Both the position numbers and the translations under genes were made by a program. From positions 121,718,270-121,782,269 of the forward strand of contig CM076995.1 of assembly GCA_039090855.1 (NCBI GenBank): a stretch of 64,000 nucleotides of DNA, written 5' to 3'. Positions 23,260-35,797 of the stretch are shown here, one piece after another; positions within the stretch are counted from its first letter, which is position 1, and each line of letters begins with the position of its first letter. Source of the DNA: Macrothele yani. Lineage: Eukaryota; Arthropoda; Arachnida; Araneae; Macrothelidae. The notes beneath the pieces were generated by a model that saw only the letters and a list, made by a program, of their open reading frames with translations, made no database searches and was not told the origin of the DNA.

Positions 23260-24112
23260 CTGAAAAAGAAGCACAGCATAGAACATAGTTCATAAAAGCA
23301 AATATAAGCACTGAAAGTGTAGAATTTTTATGCCACATGATTTTTACCAACAGTATTTTGAACAGAACGAAAACTGGATAATTATGTTGCTAAATGTGAA
23401 ACCCACAAAAAATGATAATGTAGAAGAAATATCCACCTTAAATTATTTCAGTTTCCTTGATTCATTACACTTATATGCAATTTTTAGTCCATGTAAGTAT
23501 TTACGAACAGTCTGAAGTATACGATTTTGAAATTCCCCTTCTCCAAAATCATTAACCACCCAATTCAATTTAAGGTCAGTGACCTCAGAGAAGGGGAAAA
23601 AATCTACATTATACAAAATCGGTATCCCACCCAAAATTGAGACCAGGCTTCAGCATGAAGGTTTAGTTCTGTAATTTTTGAGCCACCCAAACATCCACTT
23701 CTGGGGACAATAAAGTAGCACCTCACATTACAGCAATGGCTGCATTTCAAATGATAATCAAGCTAAAAAATATTTTTTGTATAGACATATACTCTTCAAT
23801 TCATACTTTCTCTGTTCTTCATCAGTAAATTTACTTGTTTTTTCTTTAAATAACATGTGCATCACTCATTGAGAAGGAAATATGGTGTGCGTCAGCTTCA
23901 TTCTATTTTGACTGTCTTTGTTGTTCATTCTATTGTGACTGTCTTTATTGTGGATGAATGTTTTATGGAACTAAGAGATATAATCCTACAGAAAAACTGA
24001 CTTCAAGGTTTCATACCTTGATGTGAAGCTCCTTATTGCTATAAGTGATGTTAACCCCACAGGAAAACTCACTTCAAAGTTTCCTTACCTTGATGTGAGG
24101 CTTATGTCGCAC
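23260..24112. other. Intron sequence without recognised features
   Basis: Start of the 13.8-kb region upstream of the exon at 23166. No recognisable coding or repeat boundaries before the MITE at 24113. Confidence 0.5.
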
Positions 24113-24349
24113 CAGGGGCGTGCATATACAAAAATTTTTTTCTGGGGGACCAACGAAAAATGAAAGTTTCTGAAATCCACCAGAACAAAATTAAAGTTAA
24201 TGAAAAATAGAAGAAAAAAATTAAAGCATTTTTTCTAATGTAAGTTGATGCATTTTATTAAATTAAGGCATTTTTTCCTGATGTAAGTTGCATTTTAACC
24301 AAAACCTTAACACTTGGAGGAGGGCAAGCCCCCTCAAAATATGCCCCTG
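24113..24349. mobile_element. hAT-type MITE, 237 bp, with target duplication
   Basis: The ends are CAGGGGCGTGCATAT at the left and CAGGGGCATATTTTGAG (complement) at the right. The 8-bp flanks TGTCGCAC (24105-24112) and TGTTGCAC (24350-24357) differ at one base, as expected for a hAT target duplication. No coding capacity. Confidence 0.85.
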
Positions 24350-24518
24350 TGTTGCACACATGCACACAATGCTAACTTTTATTTTTAGCATACACATCAT
24401 TCAAAATGAGATAACTAGTACTTTGGCAACAAATGGTGATGGATTCTTCAAGAGACAGTTGGAAAGATTTCTGTATTAAATAATGTGACATTTATGTATT
24501 TAACTACTCGTAAACAAA

Positions 24519-25891
24519 ATGCCTTAATGAAGGGAAGATTCCTGAGGATTGGAACAATGCTACAATGATCCTGCTACATAAAAAAGGTGACATTGAGGAT
24601 CTCAGGAACTACAGACCTATCAGCCTCCTATCAGTGGTTTATAAAATCTTCACTAAAGTTCTTTCACACCGCTTGAAGGTAACACTGGACATGGCTCAAC
24701 CGAGAGAACAAGCTGGATTCAGGAGTGGCTACAGCACAATAGATCATATCCACGTACTGAGAGAACTAATTGAAAGAGCGAGGGAATATGAACTTCCATT
24801 GTGCATGGCTTTTATCGATTATGAAAAAGCCTTTGATTCGGTGAAACCATCAGCAGTTACCACGGCTCTGAAATCCTGCGGTATTGAAGATGCATACATT
24901 AATATTATTAATAACATCTATGAAAATGCAAGTGCAAAGATTCGGCTGTTTGAAAATACAACACACATAAAAATTGGAAAGGGAGTGAGACAAGGTGACA
25001 CCATATCTCCGAAGCTCTTTAATGCCACATTGGAAAATGTCTTTCAATCACTGAACTGGGAAAACAAAGGGATAAAGATTAATGGAGATTATCTAACCCA
25101 CCTTCGTTTTGCTGATGACGTAGTCATTTTTGCAACTACCCCATCAGAGCTGCAGAGTATGATCCAGGAACTTGCTGACAAGAGTAAAGAAGTGGGATTA
25201 AAAATGAACTTTCAGAAGACAAAAGTGATGTTCAATGCTTTTACAAGAAATGAAGATTTATCGATTGATGGAGAAAAACTGGAGATAACAGATACGTATG
25301 TTTATCTTGGACAGCAGATATCAAGTGAGGGTCACATTGATGAAGAAATTAATCGGCGTACAAAACTTGCCTGGAGAGCTTTTGGAAGAAACAGCATAAT
25401 TTTCAAGAGCAATATGCCATTATGTCTTAAAAGAAAAGTGTTTGATCAATGCATCCTTCCAGTGCTTACGTATGGTGCAGAGACGTGGACCTTAGCTAAA
25501 AGAGACATACAAAGGCTGCAGACAACTCAAAGAAGCATGGAGAGGTGCATGCTTGGTATAACCAGGAGAGATAAGAAGAGGAACTCGTGGATCCGAAAAA
25601 TGACGAGAGTGGAAGACATCATGATCAGAGTTAAATCCCTGAAATGGCAATGGGCTGGACATACTGCCAGAAGGACAGACCATAGATGGACAGCCGAAAT
25701 TTTAGATTGGATTCCAAGGGACAGGAAAAGACCCAGAAAAAGACCACATGGGAGATGGGTGGATGAAATTCGTAAATATGCGGGAGTGACATGGGGGAGA
25801 CTGGCACAAGACAGACCGTTGTGGAGGAAACTTGGGGAGACCTTCGTCCAGCAGTGGATTGATAATGGTTGACAATGATGATGATGATGAA
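24519..25891 (+). mobile_element. RTE-clade LINE, 5'-truncated copy 1
   Basis: Carries only the reverse transcriptase and C-terminal region of the RTE element that is complete at 52457-55640. It begins at the CLNEGKIPEDW codons and stays open to the stop after QQWIDNG at 25872. RT landmarks are AFIDYEKAFDSV (24810) and LRFADDVVIFATT (25105), both catalytic-type. It ends in the same TGA/ATG microsatellite tail. By eye I count about six single-base differences from the full-length copy over about 1.35 kb, so the insertion is recent. Possible flanking duplication AAACAAA. It is 5'-truncated, so not mobile by itself. Confidence 0.95.
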
Positions 25892-26686
25892 ACAAATAAA
25901 ATGATTCTAGCCTTTGTCTTCTTCATTTCTGAAGTATCAGATTTACAGTATATGATTAAACTTAGGTTCTGTGTTGATGGATTTCAAAGAAGGAAAGTTT
26001 TACAGTATTTTGTTAGAAGTTGTGTTATGTGGTTAGTTCCACTTAATGTCGTAAACAGGCCCTGATTATCGCAGGAGGATGTGGGGCATGTGCCCAGGGC
26101 CCCCAGTTTGATGGGGCCCCCCAAATTTGCAATTTTTATAATAATTTTATGTTATAAATTTCTTTTTGTTGAAAGTTCCATTTTGATTGGATGAACTATC
26201 AAGAGGACTAATAAAATTTCTGAGGCACCCATCTTAACTAACTCAGTGAGGCATTTTAAACATTTCAGATTGTGAGCTCCACCTTCTATCTATTGCTACC
26301 CCATCCACTATCATAAAATGTGGCACATTGGTTGGCACAGTATCCTAAAGTCCATGGGTGACGCTTTAAAGTCTGCAGGCGCACGGATGAAAATATTTGC
26401 TGAGGAAAATGGCAACACATTTATAAAGCAAACACTTGTTTATAGCACGTGGTTCGACTATGAAGCTTTTCGACTTGGTTGTAGCGAAGCTCTCAATTTT
26501 ATGTTTTTGTTAGTACAGTAAAAGCTCCTTATTCGCGGGGTATATGTTCCGTAAATATGCCGCGAATACAGAAACCGTGAATATGGAATGGTAATTTGTA
26601 TGGGATTATAAGGGATACGTCCAAGGTTCCAAAATAAAAAAAGAAATCAAAATAAAATCAATTTAATGAGTTTTTAACAATATCTA

Positions 26687-28563
26687 TTAATTACCATTGT
26701 CAGGCTTAGGCAAGGGTTTAAAGAACTTAGTAATTTTTTCTTGTTTTACCACTTTTAAAAGGTCTTTCAATTCAGATTGATATTCAGCTGTGGTATTAAC
26801 AATTTGCCTTTTAAAAATAAGACTTCTTTCCATAGATGGATCAATTTTCATGAAGAAATCACAAAGCTCATTTGCCATCCGTAAACCTTCACTCAGGTTT
26901 TTCAAGTTAAAGGTCACCTTTTCAGTGCTCGTTGAAGCTTCTTCTTCAATGGAATGAGGATTTAACATTTCCTCCAAGTCGGTTTCGGTCAAATCTTCAT
27001 CTTGCGATTCAAGCAACTCTTGAATGTCACTTGATTCTATCTGTTCAAAGCCATCTCGTCCTATTCCATTCACAACTTGAGCAATGTTTGCAGTTAAAGT
27101 TTGAATTTGCACGGATTCTTCATCATTTCCGACAGTCAGAACAGGCCACAGTTTTTTCCAACATGATTTCAATGTGTATGGTTTCAGTTCTTCCAACGAT
27201 TCTTTTATGTTAACAATGCATTTTGCTATGTCAAAATTTTTCCAGCATTGCATCACATTCATATCAGGATCACATTCCATGGTGTCCAGTATGATTTTGA
27301 AGGTTCATCTAATGTAATAGAGCTTGAACGCCTGGATTATTCCTTGGTCCATGGGTTGGAGTAAAGCCGTCGTGTTAGGAGGTAAAAATATCACCTTTAT
27401 ATTTGGATGCATAGTTTCAAGCTCACGAGGGTGACCTGGAGCATTGTCCAAAACTAGAACGGCCTTTAAGTCTAAATTATTATTTTTCAAATAAGTCTCA
27501 ACTTCAGGAACAAAACAATTCCGGAACCAGTTACAAAAAATAGCACTTGTAACCCACGCTTTCTTATTTGCACGCCAAAACACTGGCAGGTTGTCCTTGT
27601 TTTGATTTTTTAAAGCACGAGGATTTAACGATCTGTAAAGCATTGGTGGCTTTATAACACAATCTCCAGATGCGTTAGAACACAGCAGCAGTGTAACTCT
27701 ATCTTTTGCTGCCTTGAAACCAGGGGTGGACTTCTCACTTTTGGATATGAAAGTTTTGTTTGGCATTCTTTTCCAAAACAAGGCAGTTTCATCTGCATTA
27801 AACACTTGTTCCGGTTTGTATCCACCATGAGCAATTAAGTTTGAAAATTCTTCTGGATATCTTTCTGCTGTGGCGGTGTCTGCAGATGCAGCTTCTCCAA
27901 CAACTTTAATGCTATGCAATGATTGTCGCACCTTGAATTTATTGAACCAACCTTCTGATGCTTGAAATCCTCCATCTGTACGTTCATCACCAGGTTCTTT
28001 AAAATGTGCGTAAAGATGCTTTGCCTTCTCGCGGATCATAAGACCATTTAGGGGCACTCTTTTCTGGTCACAATCTTCTTTTTTTTTTTTTTTTTTTTTT
28101 TTTGATTGGAGGTTTAACGACCACCGTGAGCAACTCAATGGGCTATAAGCAGTCGCCCGTCCCTAATTTAGGGTCACTGGTTCCAGGGAAGGGAAAGAGC
28201 CAGTGCCGTAAGACAAACACAACATCCATGCCTGACCGGGATTCGAACCCGGACCCCTTACGGACGAATGATCAGTGGCCAGTCACGATCTTCAATCCAT
28301 AATGATAACGCAGCTTCCATCTTTTCAATTGCTGGATCACGAACAATTTTTGCTGATAGTGAGGTTGAAGCTATAGAATTCCTTATTTTGTCTTCGGATT
28401 TCTTGATAGATTGTACAGTTGATTCATTAACATTGAAAGAGCGTGATATGGATGCAAACGACTCACCAAGGCGTAAACAGTCAAGCATTTCTATTTTTAC
28501 TTTAAGCGACAACACTATTTTTTTCCGCGTCGGAATTAATTTTTCTTTCCTTTTACTTGACAT
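26687..28563 (-). pseudogene. Tigger transposase (CENP-B/TIGD-like), one stop plus a SINE
   Basis: Starts at the ATG at 28563 (MSSKRKEKLIPTRKKIVLSL) with a CENP-B-type HTH (SFASISRSFNVNESTVQSIK). The SINE and its 12-bp duplication split it at 28079-28293. It continues through CDQKRVPLNGLMIREKAKHL and WFNKFKVRQSLHSIK (second HTH). The DDE core has all three Asp: FNADETALFW (27790), LVLDNAPGHP (27445) and LLQPMDQGII (27335). One TGA replaces an Arg codon after YYIR at about 27310. The acidic C-terminal tail (QELLESQDEDLTETDLEEML) is open to the stop at 26687. Apart from these two lesions it is nearly complete, so decay is modest. Confidence 0.95.
28079..28281 (-). mobile_element. tRNA-derived SINE, copy 2 (5'-truncated)
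   Basis: Same element as at 15369-15596, but the first ~25 bases including the A box are missing. The B box GGGTTCGAATCCC and the body are nearly identical. The tail is a T/A run of about 24 bases (28079-28102). Target duplication GTCACAATCTTC/GTCACGATCTTC (28067-28078, 28282-28293; one mismatch) lies within the Tigger transposase. Truncated at the 5' end as expected for target-primed reverse transcription. Confidence 0.95.
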
Positions 28564-29474
28564 TATAAATTGGGAACAAAGCAGAAGAGACACGTGTTAT
28601 TCAATCAAAATTATTGCAACGACTGACAAGTTGAAGCAATAAAACACCGACCGTGACGAAGGCGGCTCTTATCAAAGGACATAGCGGAACGTGTAATACG
28701 GCGGCGGCATTTGACAACGTACTTTAGGCATAGTGGCAATAAGGTTTGTTTTACTTTGATATTAGTCCATTCGGTTACACTCTTTGTAAAAGCCGCCTCG
28801 GCACGTGCCAGCAGTACTCAAAAGATGTCGATGCGTTAATAAAGGACACCGAATCCTTTTAATATACCGACTGGATCCGCGAATAAAGACATTTTTAGTC
28901 GCGAATACAGGAACTTGGTCACAATTTTTTAACCCGCGAATAGTGAAAACGCGAATAAAGAGCTTTAACTGTATAGCATGTGGTAATTAATAGTTTGAAG
29001 TGAGATAATATTTTTTTAAATTTTGTAGTTTTTATCAGAATTTTAACTGACATCGTGTTTGTTTAAAGTGTAATATTGTACTTTTTAAGTGATGTCTAAA
29101 CGAACACGTCTGTCCGTTTCTGGTAAAGACTGAAAAAGAAGAATCTACCAAAAAACTTGCAGGATCGCTGTTAAAGTATACTGTTACAGTCAGTCAGAAA
29201 CCGGATATTTCTGAGAATAAAATGATTGTTTCTTGTGCACCAAGTAATAAGCATTGTAAAGATTTCATTGCACCAGCAAAGGAATCTGAAGACTGTGATC
29301 CATTTTTGAATGAATGCAGTGATGAGGATCGAAATGGCGTGAGTAAAAATCCTCTTCCCAATAGTATTGAAACTGATTCAGTACTGTGGACAGTAATTAG
29401 CAATCATATGTTAGATTACTTTATTAAAAATCTTCCACCTCAAATTATGAATATATTACCAGAAACATAAAGTA

Positions 29475-30771
29475 TTGGGTGTGTGCAAAAGTTCTACACA
29501 TTTTTGTAATATTGCATAGATGCAAATTGCAATTGGAGTAGTTACGTCACAGATGACGCTTAGATGGCAAATTTTCAGCAAATAAAGCGTGGAGCAGTAG
29601 AGCATATAGAGGCACTAGGTTTGTCCGAGTAAATCATTCATAACGGAAATCACGGATGGTGTAACATGGCATGCGATAAGGAGTACATCAGACATTGTTT
29701 ACTGTATGAGTTCGATAAAGGCAGTACTGCAGTCACGGCTTGCCGCAACATCTGTGAAGTGTATGGGGAGAATGCAGTTGATAATAGCACATGTCGCTGT
29801 TGGTTTTGGAAATTCCGGGACAGAGACAGAAGCTATAAAGATCAACAACATCCTGGACGTCCATCTGTGGTTTCTGATGAGGATGTGGACCAAGCCATAA
29901 CAAATGACCCACATCCAACTGTTCAGGAATTAGCAGAAATATTGTCGGTACACAGAACAACAGTCAAAAGATGGATGTATGTACTTGGGTTCATCATCAA
30001 GCTCAATAACTGGGTTCCGCATCAGCTTTCTGCAAAGCAACAGGAGGAGAGAATCTGTTCCTGTGTTTCTTTGCTTTCTTGCCACAGAAATGAACCGTTT
30101 TTGGGATGAATTGTAATGGGGGATGAGAAATGGGTACTGTACCATAATGTAAAGCATCGACGGATTGTGTGCCAAGGTGCGGAGCTTGCTCTATTGATCT
30201 CAAGAGGAGGACTGCATCCAAAAAGGTTTTGTTCATGGTTTGGTGGGATGACCAGGGAATAATCCACTGTGAGGTGTTGGCATCTAACCGAACGATAAAT
30301 GCTGACCTCTACTACCAACAGTTAGACAGATTGCAAGAACAACTGACATCGAAGCGGCCAGCACTTCACTTGTCATTTGCAAAGGCGTGATCCTTCATCA
30401 TGATAATGCCAGACCTCATGCTGCTTTAATCACTTGGCAAAAATTACTAGACTTTGGTTGGGAAGTGTTGTCTCACCCGACGTATTCCCCTGACCTGGCA
30501 CCTATGGACTATCACCTTTTTCGATCATTACAGAATGTCTTCACTCTTGAAACCTTCAATAATGTGGATGATGTGAAAATGGCATTACATGACTTCTTTT
30601 ATTCTAAAATACAGGAGTTTTTTTGGCATGGGAATCACCTACTCATAGACAGATGGCAAGAGGCCATTCAGAATGATGGCAATTATGTGAAATCCTAGGT
30701 ACATTATTTGTTGTGTTCTCTTCCTTTCTTTGTAGCCCACAAAAATGGGTAGAACTTATGCACACACCCAA
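29475..30771 (+). mobile_element. Mariner element inside the hAT transposase
   Basis: Inverted repeats TTGGGTGTGTGCAAAAGTTC (left) and TTGGGTGTGTGCATAAGTTC (complement of right), TA on both sides, length about 1.3 kb: a full-size mariner. It interrupts the hAT transposase shortly after LPPQIMNILPET. Confidence 0.95.
29666..30698 (+). pseudogene. Mariner transposase, all three catalytic Asp present but frames broken
   Basis: Starts MACDKEYIRHCLLYEFDKGS, followed by two HTH segments and NNWVPHQLSAKQQEERICSC. A stop after NEPFLG (30107) is followed in the same frame by MGDEKWVLYHN (D1). A frame change near 30175-30220 leads to KVLFMVWWDDQGIIHCEVLA and YYQQLDRLQEQL. Another near 30385 leads to ILHHDNARPHAAL (D2) and APMDYHLFRSL (D3). 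The DD34D residues are intact, so the damage is one stop and two frameshifts. It ends with RWQEAIQNDGNYVKS, as typical for the family. Confidence 0.93.
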
Positions 30772-30819
30772 TATATGCAATGGTGTAAAGAGTAGCCTCA
30801 TAAAAGGAAACTTTTACCA

Positions 30820-30822
<3 letters not shown>

Positions 30823-30853
<31 letters not shown>
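30823..30853. repeat. Homopolymer run of A
   Basis: About 31 consecutive A inside the decayed hAT coding region, just after the mariner. No target duplication was recognised, so an expanded Lys-codon run is as likely as a retroposed tail. Confidence 0.85.
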
Positions 30854-30856
<3 letters not shown>

Positions 30857-33800
30857 AGAGAAAGTCCTTAGAAAATGGCTCATTTTATCAGCATCTACAA
30901 AAGAATTATTTTGCTGGGTGTGTAAAATATTTAGTGCAGTTATTTCATACAAAAATAAATTAGTAACAGGATTTAATGATTGGAAGCATGTTGCTGTAAG
31001 ACTGAGTGAACATGAGAATTCTCCATTACACAGACAGGCAGTGATTAAAATGTCACAATGAATGGATACATCACAGAGAATAGATTCATCTCTAGTTATG
31101 CAGTATGAAGAGGAAACAAATTATTGGATAGCTGTTCTTGAAAGAGTTGTTGCTGTGGTGAAATTTTAATCATTGCATGGCTAATAATTTTTTGATGATG
31201 ATGAAACTGTTGGTTCTAGACATAATGGTAATTTCTTGGAATGTTTAGAAATTGTAGCTCAGTCTGATCCATTTTTAGCTAGTCATTTAGAGAAGTATGG
31301 TAATCCTGATAAGGGAAATGTAAGCTACTTATCATCAGCTTGTGTGAACCAGTTCATCAATGTGATGGCTAAGAAAGTTTTAAAGCAGATAACTGATGAT
31401 GTATTGTCTGAGAAATATTTTTCACTTATTATAGATTCGACACCAGACCTTGCACACATTGATCAGCTGTGATTTGTTATTCGATATGTAACTGAAGCTC
31501 AACCGGTTGAACATTTAAAAAAATTTATCCCCATTTATAGTCACAAATTCGACAACTTGGCAGTAGCAGTTTCAATGACTTTACAAAATCTTGGCATTGA
31601 TATCTTAAACTGCAGGGGCCAGAGCTACAACAATACATCAAACATGGCAGGTAAGTACTCTGGGCTGCAAGCTCGATTAAAGAGCATAAATCCTATTGCA
31701 AATTTTGTTCCTTGTTCTGCACGTTCATTGAATCGTGTAGGTGTAAATGTCATTGAATCATGCAGTGGGGCCCTTCAATTTTTTTCTTTAAAGTGCAGCA
31801 AGTGTGCAACTTTTTTCAGGCTCAATGCATCAATAGCAATGCTTAAATGAAGAAATAAAGAAAAATGGTGAAAGGTTCACTTTAAAGAATCATTGTATGA
31901 CTAGGTGGTGTGCTGATGCAGAAGCAGTAAAGTTCTTGAGAAAAAATTCTTCTTCTATTTTGAACATCCTCACTGCTTTACAACTGATGGAGATCAGAGT
32001 CTTTTAACAAAATTTGAAGTGAAGCATCAGTACTTAATAAAAATCCAAACAAATTTGAAACTGTACTAAATATAGTTGTGTGGGATACATTTTTACAGCA
32101 AATTAATAACACAAGTGTGGAACTCCAAAGTCCATCATTGAATTTATCTCAGGTTGCACCGCTTTATCAGTACTTAATTGACTTCACGCAGTTCGTTAGA
32201 GATAATTTTACCTTGTATGAAGACCTAGCCAGAAAAATTTGAGAGGAGAACAAAAAACACACAGAAGTGCTGGAAAAAATTATACTTGAAGCAAAGATCC
32301 CCATGCAATAGATAATGCTGAAGTGCAAATAACTGCACGTCAAGCATACATTTCAAATATTCATTATGTTATATGTGATGCCTTAATATTGCATCTTTCA
32401 CAGCGTAAAGTTCCATATACAGATACAACAAATAAGTTTGCTTGCTTCATTAACTTAAAATCTACTTCTGTGCTGCAAAAAGATTCAGTGTTTTTACAAA
32501 ACTGTTATCCATCAGATTTAGCAGATAGTTTTCCAGATGAGCTTCAACAGTTTTCATCTCTTGTACAAAGTGGAGATTCCGTATTACAGATGTTGCAAAA
32601 GCTGAAATGCCTGAAATTAGAAGAAATTTTTCCAAATGTTGAAATTGTACTAAGAATTTTTTTGACTTTACCAGTTTCAAACTGTTCTGGAGAACGATCT
32701 TTTTCTTTATTAAAGAGGTTGAAATCTCCCATACATGCTCTACTCTCCGTCAGAACAAATTAAGTTCTTTAACTTTATTGTGCATTGAAGGAGATATTAC
32801 CAAGAAATTCGAATTTAAGGACATTATTTATGATTTTGCTTGTGTTAAAGCAAGGAAAAAGATAGCACTTTAAATTTCATGTCACCTTCTTTAAAAGTAA
32901 GTATGACAAATAAGTAAAACATTTTTAAAAATACAGATTTTACAAATTCCACTATAATATTAAGATATGACACAAGGTGTACTTCTGAAATGCATAGATT
33001 GTTAAGATAGCTGCATTTAATTTGTAGAAAGAGCTTTCTAAAATATTATAAGAACATGCATCTTACTAAGTTGCTGTGAAGCTTGAAATTGAAGGACACT
33101 GATTCTCTCATTATATTATCATCAGTAAAATATGGTATGCAAACATTTTTTTACTGATATTCGCACCCACAGTGACAAAGTTTTTCTTGTATTTAATTGA
33201 GGATACTTTCGCATTATACCAATCTGTCACCAACGCTACGCTAAAAGTTACCAATTAAAAAAAACAAAAAAACAAATACAATGGTTAATACCAAGGCAAA
33301 AGTCACCAATTAAAAGATGTGATGGTAAATATAATGTTTTAATTTTACAAAGTAAAAAACGAAAGAATACAAGAGAAGAAAGATACTATAATAACTTTTT
33401 CAAACCACATTTGATCTTTTCAAACTAACAGTTTAAAAAAGTGTTGCCAGCATTGGTGACTGGTCAGTGTAATGCGAAAGTACCAAGTTGAGATATAAAG
33501 TACGTGGAGCAACGACATTAATTTGAAATTTATTATATCATTAAGGAAGCTCTCACTGTAAAAATATTACAATTACATTTGTATTAAACATACATATAAT
33601 ATAAACACTTATTTTTTTAACACATTTTTTTATAATTAATTGAACTAGTTTGTGTGTGTTGAATTAAAAACTTTTTATTTCTGTTGTTAAATTATCAATT
33701 GGAAATGAAAAGAGGAAATGTTTATCTGGTACTTTTCTGTTAGCCGAGCCAGGCGCGTTTGACATTTGCACTAACAAGTACCGCCACTGGCGAGAATGAA

Positions 33801-34442
33801 AACTCACCAATGTGGCAATCCTATGAAAATGGTTGAATAGATTTATAGCTAAGCATAATTTTGAAGAAGCATTGTTTTTTACAAAATGTTGTTGATATTT
33901 AAATTCTTAGTCATGAAAATTTGGGACTTACCTGCTTCCCAAGAAGGAGCTTTTCTTTTTTTTTTTTTAATAAGAAAAATGGATTTTGCCATTAAATACG
34001 AATCATGAGAACATCACTAAATAAAACTGTATTTTAATGATGTTATTAGATGATGATGCAACATATCTTCATGTCGCAGCAGAAGTTTTCATAGCAGAAC
34101 ATGGTTTGAGAACTGTTGATTCCCTTTAATAAAAATAACCCAGAAAATGTGATTTGTGAACCATATTTGGCAATTTATCACTTGCGCCCGGCTAACAGAA
34201 AAGTAGCGTTTATTTTTAATAAATACTATTATGCATATTAAGGAGTAAATCTGGATATTTAATTCATTATATATCGTTATTTAAAACTCACTTTTGTTTG
34301 CATGTGGCTTTGAAACATTACCCTTAAAGTTTCATACATATGCATGACTTTCTGTGACAGAGTAAAAACATGATGTCAGGGGAGCCTCATGTAAACTTCT
34401 GCCCAGGGCCCGGGTCTATCATGATCGGGCCCTGATCGTAAA

Positions 34443-35797
34443 TAATTATTATTACAAATGAACAGACCAACACCATAAATGTTTATCACAATTTTTCGTG
34501 TCTACTGGATAAGAAAATTCTGAAAATGCAAAATGTAAGAGAAACTGCAATAATAAGACTCGTTTTGGGGTCAGTAGTTAAGAGTTCAGCACGCAGCTAC
34601 CAACATGAGAAAACAACAGAAGAACTGATAATAATAATGCAGGATGCTAAATATTTCAGAAGATGGCTTTATCACTTAAAAACATTTTTTTTTTCTTATC
34701 TACTGAAGTATGGTTTTCCACAGGCTACCCGCAAGAGCTACTTCCTATCATAGTTATAGTGACAAACTTTTCTCATTTCCCTATGTTATCACTTTCGATC
34801 ACTCCCTATCGCTTCTTTTTCACGCTCCTGGAAAATCTATCCCTCTGCCAGCTTAAACGGTGTGCCCAAAAAACAAAGCACTCCTGGTCCACCTGTGATC
34901 ACTCGCTTTTCCATTCTCTCGCTGACCGTCTCTTCTCTTATTTTTCCCCCCCAAGAGAAAAGTGACCCCACACCTTGAACACATGCAGCGATATTACTCA
35001 CCCACAGATTAAAAGTGGCGTCGCAATTAACAAAATCTCAAAACTGAAATAAATCGCTTCCCACGCCCCTATTGGAAACTTTTGATCAGAGATGCTGAAA
35101 AATGCTAATTGCCTTTGACAAAGCCAAGGTGAGGTTACAATGCACAAAAGTGATGTCTGCAAAAGGCTCTCTCCAGTGTAATATCTTCGGAGACAAAAGC
35201 CAAAAATGGGATGAAAAGGTGCCTTCTAAAATCCCATGCTTCCTGACTAGGGAAGTGAATAAAACTTTCCCAGGCTCAAAGACAAAGAAAAGGAACACGA
35301 GGCAACAGAAATGTTGTGAATAAGATTTAATACCTTTGCCAAAAATTCCTATATTACATCTCCGTAACAATTACATGAAAGTCGTAAGAAGTTGATGTTA
35401 CTGGCGTTCTTAAATAAAAAATCAGATGGTATGACTCTGAATTACTATGTTTTGCTGTATATCTTGATACCTCGTATTATTTATATTTATTTCATAGAAT
35501 ATACGAAACTATTTGTTCAGCCCATGGAAGGAATGATTTATTGGAATAATGTGACACATAATTAGCACTTTCCAGAACAGAAACAAAAGAGAAACCCATG
35601 GTAATTCTGGCATGGAAAAGAATCACAAATGCCTGAATAAGTAAGAGTTATTGGATTAAAAAAAAAGTGGGTATTCAGATGTTTGTTCAACTTGTGTAAT
35701 GTCTAAGATCACAAGCAATGATTAAAATATGTACATCCATGGGTAAATGTATATACAATATGTAAAATTACCAAAATTATTCACTATTTTTAATGTA
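34443..35797. other. Intron sequence without recognised features
   Basis: Between the hAT element and the Tigger-type MITE. A pyrimidine-rich patch lies at 34745-34960. No coding or RNA similarity recognised. Confidence 0.5.

Larger units (their letters stand above)
26516..28971 (-). mobile_element. Tigger (pogo-type) DNA transposon 1
   Basis: Inverted repeats CAGTAAAAGCTCCTTATTCG (left) and CAGTTAAAGCTCTTTATTCG (complement of right), each followed by further CGCGAATA-type motifs, with TA on both sides (26514-26515, 28972-28973). It sits inside the hAT element. The transposase occupies 26687-28563 on the minus strand and is interrupted by a SINE. Confidence 0.95.
29092..32763 (+). pseudogene. 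hAT transposase, ZMYM/TTF-like, heavily disrupted
   Basis: Begins MSKRTRLSVSGKD at 29092. An N-terminal region to LPPQIMNILPET is followed by the mariner insertion. After 30771 come the TTF-type finger region (RKWLILSASTKELFCWVCK, NKLVTGFNDWKHVAVRLSEH), then FLECLEIVAQSDPFLASHLE, KYFSLIIDSTPDLAHIDQL, DILNCRGQSYNNTSNMAGKY and, at 32560-32760, the C-terminal dimerisation domain (LTLPVSNCSGERSFSLLKRL). This order is that of ZMYM1-like hAT proteins. Stops and frameshifts are numerous (for example after the N-terminal SGKD, after IDQL at 31469 and near 31850). An A-run of 31 bases at 30823 lies within it. Not functional. Confidence 0.88.
26056..34434 (+). mobile_element. Large hAT element (ZMYM/Tip100-like) with nested insertions
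   Basis: The left end CAGGCCCTGATTATC and the right end CAGGGCCCGATCATGAT (complement) form inverted repeats, each followed by GCCCAGGGCCC. The flanking 8-mers GTCGTAAA (26048-26055) and ATCGTAAA (34435-34442) match at seven of eight bases, a hAT-type target duplication. Inside are a Tigger element (26516-28971) and a mariner (29475-30771). Without them the element is roughly 4.6 kb. The transposase lies at 29092-32763 on the plus strand and is broken. Confidence 0.9.

Noticed and set aside
35086..35370. 94-codon open frame on the minus strand
   Set aside because: Low-complexity hydrophobic/aromatic composition expected from the reverse of an A-rich plus strand; no motif.
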